From: Gracilimonas sp.
GTDB lineage: Bacteria > Bacteroidota > Rhodothermia > Balneolales > Balneolaceae
Assembly: GCF_017641085.1 (NCBI RefSeq)
Contig: NZ_JAEPPI010000001.1
Span: 1,426,001 to 1,490,000, forward strand
DNA: 64,000 bases
Direction: 5' to 3'
Shown here: positions 7,256 through 17,208 of the stretch, piece after piece
How positions within the stretch are numbered: the stretch's first letter is position 1
Layout: the number at the start of each line of letters is the position of its first letter
Program-made: the position numbers and the translations under genes
Notes under the pieces: generated by a model
Database searches by the model: none
Told to the model about the DNA's origin: nothing
Seen by the model: the letters and a program-made list of their open reading frames with translations, nothing else

Positions 7256-9367
7256 ATGTTAGATGGGTTGACGCTGAGGAATCGAATATTCCTATTCTCT
7301 TCTCTTTTGCTGCTGATGGCATTCTTGCTGATGTGGATATTCGTACGTCCGCAGTACAGGGAAGCTATCATTAATGAGCGTACCACCATTGTATCCCAGC
7401 TTCAAGAATACTCCTTAAAGCGCTCTGATCAGATTATCCGAAACTGGCTGAATTCCACCAACTACACCGCCGAAGAAATAGCCAAAGCCCCGGAGCAAAC
7501 CCAGAATATCGTTACCAAAACCATCAACCTGACGCCCGGCTTGATGAGAATTACCATTTCGGAGCAATCATCGGCTGAGTCAGTTGACATGAGGCGTTCT
7601 TTTTATGATGAAGTAGATTTCAGTGGTATCAAATACAAATGGTATCCCTCTCGCCTGGATCCCATGATTAACGTTAGCTGGAGCCCCGATACCCTACAAA
7701 ACACCCATTTCTTCATAGCCAAGCGGGTAATCCAAATCGGTGGAAACATCTTTCAGCTGGATATGTTTTTTGATGCATCGCAAATCACCCGGGAGCTTAT
7801 TAACATCCCGCTGGGGGGGAATTATGTGGCTAACATCGTTAGTGGAACCGGTGATAACATTGTCCCCGAACAGCCTTTTGAGTTTCCAGCTTTCCTGGTT
7901 GGTGATGCCAGCTACTCCAGTCAATCTACCATAGAAATGAACGGGAGTAATTGGTTCGTTATGACTTCCAGGTTTCAAACCACTCCTTTTTGGCACGTCA
8001 TAGCGGTGGAAGACTCTTTTATCCTGCAGCCTGTGCATGATTTAATCAGGTTTTCGGTGATAACCGGTGGAGTTATTCTTTTCATCCTCTTTTGCTTTAG
8101 CTGGTATGTAAGCATTCACGTTAACAAACCGGTTGAACAGATTATAACCGACGTGGAGTACCTGAGTGCTCTGAACTTTGAGCATCAGATTAAGCCTGTT
8201 TCACTACCCGAATTTGACCTCATGCAGGAAACACTGGAAAATATCAGGCTTACCCTGCAGCGCTATCAGAAAATAAATGTGGAAAGAATCATACTGGAAG
8301 AATCCAAGAACAAGTATATGATGACCTATTCTGAGGATCTGATTGGAATTTTGGATGAAAACCAGCATTTCAGCTTCCTGAATAACAATTTCCAAAACTT
8401 CCTGAACAGCCTTCAGCTGGATCCAAAGGTTATTACCCCGGATGAAATTTTGGAACACGCTGATATTCAAACCACCAAGCTTGAGCAGAATATTCATTAC
8501 CCGGACCCTTATACCATTAAGATTAACCGTGCGGAATTGTCCCACTCTTTAAAAGAAGGGAAATCGTATTTCTATGATTTCCAGTATGTGACCATCGTTG
8601 ATCAGGAGGATAATGAACAAGCTGCAATGATTATTCTGCACGACAAGACCGAAGACCGCCTGAATGATATCAAGCGAAACGACATGATTAACATCATTGT
8701 GCATGAGCTTAAAAACCCGATTAGCGGGGTTATCGGGCTTTCGCAGATATTACTGGAGAATGAGAATATTGAGGATGAAGAACAGCAGGTTTTGGTAAAC
8801 CAGATTAATTTATCAGGCGACCGGATGAACAAGCTGGTAAACCGATTCCTTGAAATTCAACGACTGGAATCCGGCAAGAACTCGGCTGAATTTGAAAACG
8901 TAGATCTGGAGAAAGTGGTTGAGCATGTTCAGCAAATCACCAGCCCCCTCCTCAGTGAGAAAAATCTCACAATAGATTCGAAGAAAACCGGCCGTGATTT
9001 TAAAGTGAAGGGAAGTAGTGATTTATTGTTTGATGCTGTGCAAAATCTAATCAGTAATGCCATCAAATACGGGAATGAAAACCGAACCATTGAGATTCAG
9101 CTTACTGAAAAGCCGGAGAACATCCGTTTTAGCGTAACCGATCATGGTTTTGGGATTAGTACCGAAGATCAAAAGAAAATTTTCGACAAGTTTTATCGTG
9201 TCCGGTCTAAAGCAACCTCCAGGGAAAAAGGGACGGGACTGGGCCTGGCTTATGTTCGCGAGATTATACATCAGCACGATGGGGAAATTGAGCTGGAATC
9301 GAATGAAGCCATTGGTAGCCGTTTTACCCTGATAATCCCAAAAACGAATGGACAGAGCCTCACCTGA
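7256..9367 (+). CDS. Membrane sensor histidine kinase with PAS-like domain
   Basis: 703 residues. Transmembrane helices lie near residues 9-30 and 270-293 and enclose a ~240-residue extracytoplasmic sensor region, probably Cache-like. A HAMP-like linker, a PAS-like region (about 350-465), HisKA and HATPase_c domains follow. The phospho-accepting His is H483 in IIVHELKNPISG. The N box is LISNAIKYG near residue 597, the G1 box DHGFGIS and the G2 box GTGLGLAYV, so the kinase looks intact. There is no receiver domain and no response regulator next to it. The stop codon is separated by one base from the start of the next gene, which implies translational coupling with the envelope protein gene. 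Confidence 0.93.
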   Translation: MLDGLTLRNRIFLFSSLLLLMAFLLMWIFVRPQYREAIINERTTIVSQLQEYSLKRSDQIIRNWLNSTNYTAEEIAKAPEQTQNIVTKTINLTPGLMRITISEQSSAESVDMRRSFYDEVDFSGIKYKWYPSRLDPMINVSWSPDTLQNTHFFIAKRVIQIGGNIFQLDMFFDASQITRELINIPLGGNYVANIVSGTGDNIVPEQPFEFPAFLVGDASYSSQSTIEMNGSNWFVMTSRFQTTPFWHVIAVEDSFILQPVHDLIRFSVITGGVILFILFCFSWYVSIHVNKPVEQIITDVEYLSALNFEHQIKPVSLPEFDLMQETLENIRLTLQRYQKINVERIILEESKNKYMMTYSEDLIGILDENQHFSFLNNNFQNFLNSLQLDPKVITPDEILEHADIQTTKLEQNIHYPDPYTIKINRAELSHSLKEGKSYFYDFQYVTIVDQEDNEQAAMIILHDKTEDRLNDIKRNDMINIIVHELKNPISGVIGLSQILLENENIEDEEQQVLVNQINLSGDRMNKLVNRFLEIQRLESGKNSAEFENVDLEKVVEHVQQITSPLLSEKNLTIDSKKTGRDFKVKGSSDLLFDAVQNLISNAIKYGNENRTIEIQLTEKPENIRFSVTDHGFGISTEDQKKIFDKFYRVRSKATSREKGTGLGLAYVREIIHQHDGEIELESNEAIGSRFTLIIPKTNGQSLT

Positions 9368-9368
9368 A

Positions 9369-11147
9369 ATGAAATTTCGCTATCTGCTCATATCGCTGAT
9401 TTTGTTTTCTGTTGAACCGGGAGAAATCTATGCCCGGCAAAACCCGCTTACCTTTCAATCTCAGGATTTACAGCTGATTGCCCAGCGCTACACCGGAAGC
9501 ACGGTCAACTGGCCCCTTGTTATCGAAATGGCCTCTCACGATGTTGATAAAAACTCCTTTACCCTGGAACCGTCGGCCATCCTTCAGTTACAGAATTTTG
9601 CTGAGTTTTCTTCAAAGGTGAACGAACAACAAAAGCGGATCAGTGACCTCATTAATTCCGGGGCCACTGTATTTGCCGCTGAAGAATATGCAGCCGTAAA
9701 GGAAATTATCAGCAAATATTCCACCTCCATCAGTGAGGGTGAACTGGACCAGGCTATTGGCTATGCCGGGCAGCTGGAGCAAGCCGTTGATGAAATGGAA
9801 ACCACACTGATGAATAACCGGATTGTGGACGTGCAGGCTCAGCTCAGCAGAAAGAAAGGGGAAGTAAATAAGAGAGTCGGGCTACTGGGCAGCTGGTCTG
9901 ACTCATTCATTGGAGATTTATTCAAGCAATCGGACGGCATCAGAACGCTGATTGAAAGCTACGCCACCCTCTCCTTTACCGACGGCAGTGATATTCAGGT
10001 TAACCCCAATACCATCGCCGTAATCCGTAAATCCCGAATTGATAAGCTCAACAATGCGAGCGATACGGAAATCACCTTGGAAGACGGTGGTTTGTTAGCC
10101 AAACTTTCTGCCGCCGGAAAAGACCGAAGTACATATGTATTGAATGCCGGTCCCTCGCGTACCGAACTGAAAACTCAAAATTTCTATGCCGAAACGGAAG
10201 GTGTTGAACGGGCCAAGCTATCCAATTACGACGGAGAAGCCATCATAAACTCGAACGATGTCACAATCACCATCCAAAAAAATCAGGGTACCATCGTGGA
10301 GGAAGGAAAAGATCCGTTGCAACCGGTAGAACTTCTTCCTGCTCCGGAACTGGACTGGTCATCAGCTGATACCCTTATCAATGAAGAGGAACTTCTTTTT
10401 GCATTCCGGGAAATAGACGACGCTGCAAATTACCGGGTCCAATATAGTAACTCTCCGAACTTTGACGGCCAACTTACAGAAGTAACCACCAGCGAATCAG
10501 CGGTCAATATTGAAAACCTGCCTATGGGTATGACCTACGTTCGGGTTCAGGCCACAGATCAGCTTGGGCTTAGAGGGCCATTTTCCAAAACAGCAAGAAT
10601 TATTCGTAATGTAGATAATCAGCCTCCTCCGGTATTTTTGGATAACATTCGGGGCAACATTTTGTTAACCTCGGGCGATACTTACACTGTTGAAGGCGTT
10701 ACTGAACCGGATGCCGTTCTCACCATGAATGGAAAGAGAGTGTCGGTAGCTTCATCCGGTCGCTTTTCACATACACTATCGAACTTATCGGGAGAAACCG
10801 ATGTAAAAATCATATCCAAAGACCCGACCGGTAATGTATCCGAACTGGATGTAATTGTAGCCCGGCTTACCGAAGATCAGCTCTATGATTTCAACATTGG
10901 TAAAGCTTCTGCATTACAATCTAACCGTGTAAAAGCGGGCAGTACTATTATTTCCTCTAAAGCTTATAACGGGTTGAAGGTGATAATTTCAAACCAACAG
11001 CAGTCCCGAACTATTGCAACCGACGGTCAGGGCCGCTGGGGGACTAAAATCACGTTTATTCCCGGCGAACTCATCATCACCTTTAAGGACGTGAGCACAG
11101 ATCAAACCTATTTAACGAAGACATTTATTGTTGAGGCAGACCAATGA
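9369..11147 (+). CDS. Envelope protein with LysM-like and FecR-like regions
   Basis: 592 residues from the ATG at 9369. An in-frame ATG 21 bp earlier overlaps the kinase gene and would spoil the signal peptide, so I prefer the later start. The signal peptide MKFRYLLISLILF is followed by a segment (LQLIAQRYTGSTVNWPLVIEMA) that looks like a degenerate LysM motif, then a coiled-coil region (about 80-170). A FecR-like beta region follows (about 200-315, with LSFTDGSDIQVNPNT and YVLNAGPSRTELKT), then Fn3/Ig-like modules. FecR-type domains in other systems relay signals across the periplasm. It lies 1 bp after the kinase gene and overlaps the next gene by 4 bp (ATGA), so all three are made together. 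The function is inferred. Confidence 0.75.
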   Translation: MKFRYLLISLILFSVEPGEIYARQNPLTFQSQDLQLIAQRYTGSTVNWPLVIEMASHDVDKNSFTLEPSAILQLQNFAEFSSKVNEQQKRISDLINSGATVFAAEEYAAVKEIISKYSTSISEGELDQAIGYAGQLEQAVDEMETTLMNNRIVDVQAQLSRKKGEVNKRVGLLGSWSDSFIGDLFKQSDGIRTLIESYATLSFTDGSDIQVNPNTIAVIRKSRIDKLNNASDTEITLEDGGLLAKLSAAGKDRSTYVLNAGPSRTELKTQNFYAETEGVERAKLSNYDGEAIINSNDVTITIQKNQGTIVEEGKDPLQPVELLPAPELDWSSADTLINEEELLFAFREIDDAANYRVQYSNSPNFDGQLTEVTTSESAVNIENLPMGMTYVRVQATDQLGLRGPFSKTARIIRNVDNQPPPVFLDNIRGNILLTSGDTYTVEGVTEPDAVLTMNGKRVSVASSGRFSHTLSNLSGETDVKIISKDPTGNVSELDVIVARLTEDQLYDFNIGKASALQSNRVKAGSTIISSKAYNGLKVIISNQQQSRTIATDGQGRWGTKITFIPGELIITFKDVSTDQTYLTKTFIVEADQ

Positions 11148-14100
11148 AGAAAATAGCCTTTGGTACATATCTTCTTCTGATGTTCTTACTATCTCCGCTG
11201 GCTTTGCTGCAGGCGCAGGATATGTTTCTCTCTATATCGGGACAGAATACCGAGTTCAAAAGCGGGGACAACCGACATCAGTATGACATCTGGATAAAGC
11301 CGGATGCCGATGCCCCCAAAGCTATGCTTCAACTTTTTGATGCCGGTATTGGCGGTACCATCGATCAGATTACCACCACAAACGCCAACACCACAACCAC
11401 CTATCGCATCTATCCTTTTGAGGAGCTCTATTCCTTCAGTGATAACCAAATTACTGAGAAATCCGGTAGTAGTTCGGATCTGGAAACTTTGTCGGTGATG
11501 AACGAAGAACGGTTCAAAGGCCGCTGGATTAACTTATTTGTGCTCAACGAAGAAGTTGAAAATGGATTCATCGTTCGGGTTACAGCCGATGGCGGGAATG
11601 ATGTAAATAATTTTGATCTGAGAGTCAGAAATACGGTTGGTGATCCGCTTGAAGGTCAACCCTGGAAGATTATCACCATAGACCTGGGGATTGGCATTTT
11701 TGATATGTCACCGGAACAGAGCGTGCAGGTGAAGCCGTACAATCCGGGCGTTGTGCTCCCAGCTTTGGAGGCCGACGGTGAAGAAGACAGCAAGATTGAA
11801 ATCACCGATGCAACCGGTACGTACTACCCACTTAGTCAGGAAAACACTCGCCTTCCTGAAAACAGCTTTGGTATTGAAAGCGAATGGGCCGTAAGCATCA
11901 GCGGCTCCAGGCAGATACTGAACAACATCGCTATTTACGGTAAGGAACGACCGATTTTATGGTTGTATGAAGGTCACTTCCATCCGACTGCAAAACCCGA
12001 TTTCAATATTCAAACCACCACCGCCAATAACTGTACGGATAAAACTTTCAGGCTCAGCAGCACCACCCTTTCTCAAAGAGAGATGCAGAATGCGGAGTGG
12101 ACTCTTAACGAAAGAACACTGGCTACCGGTTTTTCTCCAAACATACCGTTTACCGTTCGGGGTAAACAAACCATAAATGTGAAAGTACCCAACCCGGCAC
12201 CGAATGTGCTGCCAAAATTCTGGGTCACTTCAACAGACATTGATATTACCAGTCCGCCCATTGCCCGCTTGCAAAGTCCAAAGGAAATTGTAGCACCCGG
12301 AGAGGTTATCACCCTTTCGGCGGAAAACTCTTACGATCTTGGCAGGCAGGAATTGAGCTATACCTGGTTTGTAAACGGACGTCCGGCTGGTAATGGTCCA
12401 ACCTTTGATTTTTCTTCTGAGGATACAGGCACCCATATCATTTCGGTTCGGGTGAGTAACAGTGGAACTGTAGCGAGGTGTAACAACAGCCAGCGCCAGC
12501 TGCGTATTCGTGTAAATAGTCAGCCTTATGCTGAAATCCGTTATGACTCTACCTTCCAGACCGGCCAGTCACTTACCTTTTCTGCCATAAACATAAACGA
12601 CAGTGACGGCGACTCCCTCAGCTATGAATGGGAAGGATTGGGGGTTACCGGCAACGAGAACACAAAACGCGAGGTGGCTATAAGCCATTTAGCAACCGGC
12701 ACCTTTGATGTTACCTTAACGCTTGATGACAATACAAATACCGATAATTCCGGGTTCACTATCACCCGTTCGTACACGGTTACTCCTCCCCGCGCCGTAA
12801 ACGTTCAGGAATCTTCGGATTCTACTTTAACTGACTCAACCCAATCCGGTCCTGCAACTGATAGCCTTTTGACAGATGAGATTCAATTTGAACCACCGGT
12901 TCCCAATCCCAATGCAGCCATCGAAGCTCCGAGAGTTTCATCAGTTTCAAAAGTTGGATTTACGCTGAATGATTCTCTCACAACTTCTACCAACACCGCT
13001 TCCGATTCCGTTCTTATTGAGTGGGATTTTGGAGATGGAACGGTAGCCTCGGGTGTTCAGCCTTCTCATTTGTATGAGAAACCCGGCACCTATGCAGTGA
13101 ATGTGACCATCAGGAAAGGAGATGAGGTAGAGAAAAAGCGCCATGTAATTGTGATAAACGAATATCCGGTTGCTGATTTTACCGTACCTGATACGCTGGC
13201 CGGCGGACATGCTTTCCGGGTTGACGGCACCCAAAGCACCGACAAGGATGGTTTTATTACCGGCTACCAGTGGTATATTGATGGTGTGCCTGCTGCCACG
13301 GGCCCAAGCCCAACGCTGACCATCAACGACCCCGGCGAACACACCATTTCCCTTAGAGTTCAGGATAATTCCGGTCACGAAAATGCCCAGGACCTTTCCA
13401 GTAAAGATATATGGGTGAATCACGCTCCGGTACTAAAATGGAATATCAACCCGGATAAAATTGCACCGGGCGACGAAGTAACATTCGATGCCACCGAATC
13501 CTACGATCCGGATGGTCAGATTCGGGAGCTGAAATGGTCTTTCCCTGATGGAACTGAAATGAACGGCCCCGTTGTAACCAAAAGTTTTGGAGAAAGCGGA
13601 CCGCACTACTTTACTCTCACTGCTACCGACAATCAGGGGCTTGCGAATTCCACCATCTCCAAAGAAGGTACGGTCAACATAAACCATGAGCCTTATATCA
13701 TTACAGAACGAGTAGTCCGGTCCAACTCCCTGGACATTAAACTGGATGCTTCCGAAACGTATGATGTAGATAACGACCAGGTGTTTTTTGAATGGACACT
13801 CCCGGATGGTTCCAAGCGAAATGAAGCCAGTTTCAGCTGGAGAGCTCCGGAATTTGGGGTACACATCGTGGGCCTATCCGTTCATGACGGACTTGAATTA
13901 TCCAACAGCCGTAACCAGGAAACCATCCGCATACTTATTAATCGCCCCGTTGAAGCAATCGTTGATTCCCTGATTGCCACCTGTAGCGGTAAAACAGTTT
14001 TGTTCAACAGTTCAAGCAGTATCGATCCCGATGGAAACGACTTTGATGTAACCTGGTATTTCGGAAATGGAGAAACCTCTAAGGAAGCGAACCCTTCTTA

Positions 14101-15748
14101 TGTTTATGATGCCCCCGGTGTTTATGAGGCCCGCCTGGAACTTACAGATGGCATCACCGAGGAAAAGACCGTTGCCAAGATACCGGTGATTGTTGAGGGT
14201 TCTCCGGTAGCCAAGATGAATGTTAGCGACACCACCATTTGTGTGAATACCGCGCTTAACCTCGATGGTTCAAACAGTGTGGACCCCTCAGGAGCTCTTC
14301 CCTCCCTGGTTTGGAGCCTTGGAGACGGCACTACTGAAAGCGGCCCAAAAGTACAGCATGTGTACACCGAACCCGGTATTTATCCACTTACCCTGACGGT
14401 TCAGGGATCCGGTTCAGCACAGTGTGGAAATACAAATCAGGTACGAGCAACCGTAAGGGTAATTCAAGGCCCGAATGCCGTTTTTAATTTACAAGAGTGG
14501 GCCAGTCCCGGTGATGTGATTACCCTGGATGGGAGTGCTTCTTCGGCAGAAGATGAAATAATCAATGCCGAATGGAGAATTGAGTATGTACCGGATGGGT
14601 CAGTAGAAACCGTTCAGGGCCTGGTTGCCGACCACCCTTTTACTGAACCCGGTGAATACCTGGTGACTTTATTTCTGCAAACTGATTCATCCAGCGGCTG
14701 TAATACCGTGACCCTTACGAAATCCATAAAAGTAAATGCAGCTCCTAATATCGTCTGGGATATGCCGGAAACGGTTCCTGCCGGTTCTGATTTAAATCTG
14801 AATGCCCTGCAATCAAATGATCCGGACGGTTTTATCAAAGAGTATAGTTGGTTCCTCGATGGGGAATTAATCAGCAAAAATGCCTCGGAGATCATTAAAA
14901 CCGTTGAGCCCGGATTTCATACCATTGCCCTGGAGGTGAAGGATAACTCCCCTTCCAATAATAACCGGGTTCGTATGGAGAAACGCTTTTTTGCCAACAG
15001 TTCACCCCTGCCTGAGATAACCGCTCCCGGAAAAGTATATCTGAATCGACAAGTCCGCCTTTCGGGAGGACCAGAAACAGACCGTGACGGAGATCAACTT
15101 ATTCAGCAGTGGAAGGTGAATAATCGCCTCATCGATGATTCCACCTTCACCCCCACCCAACTTCGGGAATATCGCATAACCCTGATTCAGGATGACGGAC
15201 GTGGGATATCTAACTCGGTAGATTCGGCTGTGGTTCATATTATTCCAATCGGCCATCCGAATATCGATCCCGAGTATCCAGAGCAAATCAGTTTTGGGGG
15301 CAGCCTTTCCATCAGCGACCTGAAAATACCCCGGCAGAACGACTGGAAGTTTGTAGTGGACGGATCCTATCAAAACAGCTGGTCGGCCGATACCCCGGGT
15401 CCGGACAGCCTGCACCTGATGTGGTTTTATGAGCAGCGGCCCACATCGTCTGTGAAATACCCTATCGTGGTATCCGAGCCGCTACGGTTTACAAATGAAG
15501 CCGATACCGTCCGGAATGCGGAATGGAATCCGGCTAATCCTTTTACCGTAATCAGAGCGCCGGAAGTAAACCGTGAGGTTTCACAGGTTAAGTTTACCTG
15601 GCTGCAGGACGGGGAAGAAATTGGAGTTGGATACCGCATCAGTCTGCCGGTTCAAAAGGGAGAGAATCGCTTCAGGGTCATAGTTCGAGACTTGCAGGTG
15701 AAACAATCATCACCCGTTGAAACCGAAATGGTTATTATCACTGAATAG
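11144..15748 (+). CDS. Giant secreted PKD-repeat protein
   Basis: 1534 residues with a signal peptide (hydrophobic LLLMFLLSPLALLQAQ). After an N-terminal region of about 400 residues come roughly eleven tandem PKD/Ig-like modules. Canonical PKD cores are visible in IEWDFGDGT, VTWYFGNGE and LVWSLGDGT; diverged ones include YTWFVNG, YQWYIDG, LKWSFPDG and EYSWFLDG. Most end in a GTH/GEY...L-V-D pattern. PKD arrays usually form stiff surface stalks or adhesion and binding modules. No catalytic domain, transmembrane anchor or type IX C-terminal sorting domain is obvious. It is the last gene of the kinase operon, so it may be the ligand-binding or contact-sensing part of that system. Confidence 0.85.
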   Translation: MKKIAFGTYLLLMFLLSPLALLQAQDMFLSISGQNTEFKSGDNRHQYDIWIKPDADAPKAMLQLFDAGIGGTIDQITTTNANTTTTYRIYPFEELYSFSDNQITEKSGSSSDLETLSVMNEERFKGRWINLFVLNEEVENGFIVRVTADGGNDVNNFDLRVRNTVGDPLEGQPWKIITIDLGIGIFDMSPEQSVQVKPYNPGVVLPALEADGEEDSKIEITDATGTYYPLSQENTRLPENSFGIESEWAVSISGSRQILNNIAIYGKERPILWLYEGHFHPTAKPDFNIQTTTANNCTDKTFRLSSTTLSQREMQNAEWTLNERTLATGFSPNIPFTVRGKQTINVKVPNPAPNVLPKFWVTSTDIDITSPPIARLQSPKEIVAPGEVITLSAENSYDLGRQELSYTWFVNGRPAGNGPTFDFSSEDTGTHIISVRVSNSGTVARCNNSQRQLRIRVNSQPYAEIRYDSTFQTGQSLTFSAININDSDGDSLSYEWEGLGVTGNENTKREVAISHLATGTFDVTLTLDDNTNTDNSGFTITRSYTVTPPRAVNVQESSDSTLTDSTQSGPATDSLLTDEIQFEPPVPNPNAAIEAPRVSSVSKVGFTLNDSLTTSTNTASDSVLIEWDFGDGTVASGVQPSHLYEKPGTYAVNVTIRKGDEVEKKRHVIVINEYPVADFTVPDTLAGGHAFRVDGTQSTDKDGFITGYQWYIDGVPAATGPSPTLTINDPGEHTISLRVQDNSGHENAQDLSSKDIWVNHAPVLKWNINPDKIAPGDEVTFDATESYDPDGQIRELKWSFPDGTEMNGPVVTKSFGESGPHYFTLTATDNQGLANSTISKEGTVNINHEPYIITERVVRSNSLDIKLDASETYDVDNDQVFFEWTLPDGSKRNEASFSWRAPEFGVHIVGLSVHDGLELSNSRNQETIRILINRPVEAIVDSLIATCSGKTVLFNSSSSIDPDGNDFDVTWYFGNGETSKEANPSYVYDAPGVYEARLELTDGITEEKTVAKIPVIVEGSPVAKMNVSDTTICVNTALNLDGSNSVDPSGALPSLVWSLGDGTTESGPKVQHVYTEPGIYPLTLTVQGSGSAQCGNTNQVRATVRVIQGPNAVFNLQEWASPGDVITLDGSASSAEDEIINAEWRIEYVPDGSVETVQGLVADHPFTEPGEYLVTLFLQTDSSSGCNTVTLTKSIKVNAAPNIVWDMPETVPAGSDLNLNALQSNDPDGFIKEYSWFLDGELISKNASEIIKTVEPGFHTIALEVKDNSPSNNNRVRMEKRFFANSSPLPEITAPGKVYLNRQVRLSGGPETDRDGDQLIQQWKVNNRLIDDSTFTPTQLREYRITLIQDDGRGISNSVDSAVVHIIPIGHPNIDPEYPEQISFGGSLSISDLKIPRQNDWKFVVDGSYQNSWSADTPGPDSLHLMWFYEQRPTSSVKYPIVVSEPLRFTNEADTVRNAEWNPANPFTVIRAPEVNREVSQVKFTWLQDGEEIGVGYRISLPVQKGENRFRVIVRDLQVKQSSPVETEMVIITE

Positions 15749-15855
15749 ATCAGTATCTGCAAGATAATATTGGATTTAAAATATTCTATATGGTTTTATT
15801 TTCAGTAAAAAAGATGGTAACATTGAACGTTTTATAATTAATCATCAGGCTTCAT

Positions 15856-17208
15856 TTGAAGATTGTTATTATTGGTGCCGGAGAGATTGGATACGACCTC
15901 GCCAGCGTACTTTCATCAGAAAAACACGACGTTACCGTGCTTGACCGTGAGAAAGAGTGCCTCAACAAGGTATCAGATTCTCTCGATGTGCTCACCATAG
16001 AAGGAAATGCCACCTCCGTTAAAGATCTCGTAAAAACGGATGTAGCTAACGCTGATATACTGATATCGGTTACCAGCATCGATGAGGTGAATATGATTTC
16101 CGGTATGATCGGGAAACGACTGGGGGCAAAAATGGTTATTGCCCGGATTCGCAGCGACGAGTTCTCTCAGGATAATGCTCCCCTTACCCCTTCCGATCTT
16201 GGTATCGACGTAATGATCCATCCCGAGCTGAGTGCCGCCCAGGAAATCGCCCAGTTGTTGAAGAGGTCATCAGCCAGTGATGTAATTAACCTTGCGGAAG
16301 ACCGCATGCAGCTAATTGGGATACGCCTGGAGCCTGATTCACCTTTAATTGGCAAATCCTTAAATGAATATTCAGCCCTTCACTCTGATGTCACTTTTCG
16401 CGTGGTAGCTATTGGTCGACGTGGCCGCACTATTATTCCCAATGGTTCAGTAAAACTTCAGAAATATGACCAGATGTTTGTTCTGGCTAAAACCGAAAAC
16501 ATTCCCTTCATCATTGAAACGACTGGTAAAAAAGAGATGGAATTGAATTCGGTGATGATTGCCGGTGGTTCCGCTATGGGAGCCATGATAGCGCGGATTC
16601 TCTGCGCCGATCCTTCCAAAAAATGGTCCATTAAACTGATTGAACCGGACTATGATACCGCTGAGGAACTCGCTATCGAGCTTAAGGAAGTGATGGTATT
16701 AAACGGGAATCCTACCGACCCGGATTTACTGGCCACCGAGGGTATCAGCGACATGGATGCTTTCATAGCGGTGACTGATGACGAGGAATCCAACATTATA
16801 TCCTGCCTGATGGCCAAGCACCTTGAGGTCAAAAAGACGGTAGCCCTTGTATCCAAACCCGATTTCATCCCATTGGCTCAAACTATTGGACTGGATGCCG
16901 TTATAAACAAGAAAGTAGCTGCTTCCAACGAAATACACCGTTATGTGCGCCGGGGACGCGTAATTTCAGTTACCGAACTGAGAGGTATTAAAGCAGAGGT
17001 TATTGAACTGCAAGCTAACGAAGGCTCTAAAATCACCCAAAAACCCATCAAAAAATTGCGTCTTCCGGATGGATGCGTGATCGGTGGTGTTCTTTGCGAT
17101 GGTTCGGTTGAAATTGCCACCGGTGCAACGGAAGTAAAGGCAAACGATCGGGTTATGATATTCTGCGTGCCTTCTGCCATCGATAAAGTAACCAAGCTTT
17201 TTCAATAA
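15856..17208 (+). CDS. trkA: Trk potassium uptake regulator TrkA
   Basis: 450 residues in two tandem RCK halves (TrkA_N plus TrkA_C, twice). The first NAD(H)-binding loop is GAGEIG (residues 7-12) with the acidic VLDRE strand end; the second half has a weaker nucleotide loop in IAGGSAMGAMIA. TrkA is the cytoplasmic gating subunit for TrkH. The start codon is TTG: an in-frame stop lies 21 bp upstream, no ATG or GTG lies between, and the protein begins exactly at the family's MKIVIIGAG. The stop TAA shares its last A with the ATG of trkH, so the two are translationally coupled. Confidence 0.95.
   Translation: MKIVIIGAGEIGYDLASVLSSEKHDVTVLDREKECLNKVSDSLDVLTIEGNATSVKDLVKTDVANADILISVTSIDEVNMISGMIGKRLGAKMVIARIRSDEFSQDNAPLTPSDLGIDVMIHPELSAAQEIAQLLKRSSASDVINLAEDRMQLIGIRLEPDSPLIGKSLNEYSALHSDVTFRVVAIGRRGRTIIPNGSVKLQKYDQMFVLAKTENIPFIIETTGKKEMELNSVMIAGGSAMGAMIARILCADPSKKWSIKLIEPDYDTAEELAIELKEVMVLNGNPTDPDLLATEGISDMDAFIAVTDDEESNIISCLMAKHLEVKKTVALVSKPDFIPLAQTIGLDAVINKKVAASNEIHRYVRRGRVISVTELRGIKAEVIELQANEGSKITQKPIKKLRLPDGCVIGGVLCDGSVEIATGATEVKANDRVMIFCVPSAIDKVTKLFQ

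Noticed and set aside
15400-15748. Type IX C-terminal sorting domain on the PKD protein
   Set aside because: The last ~80 residues show no conserved GxYxV...KxxxxK-type CTD pattern, so export by type IX secretion cannot be claimed.
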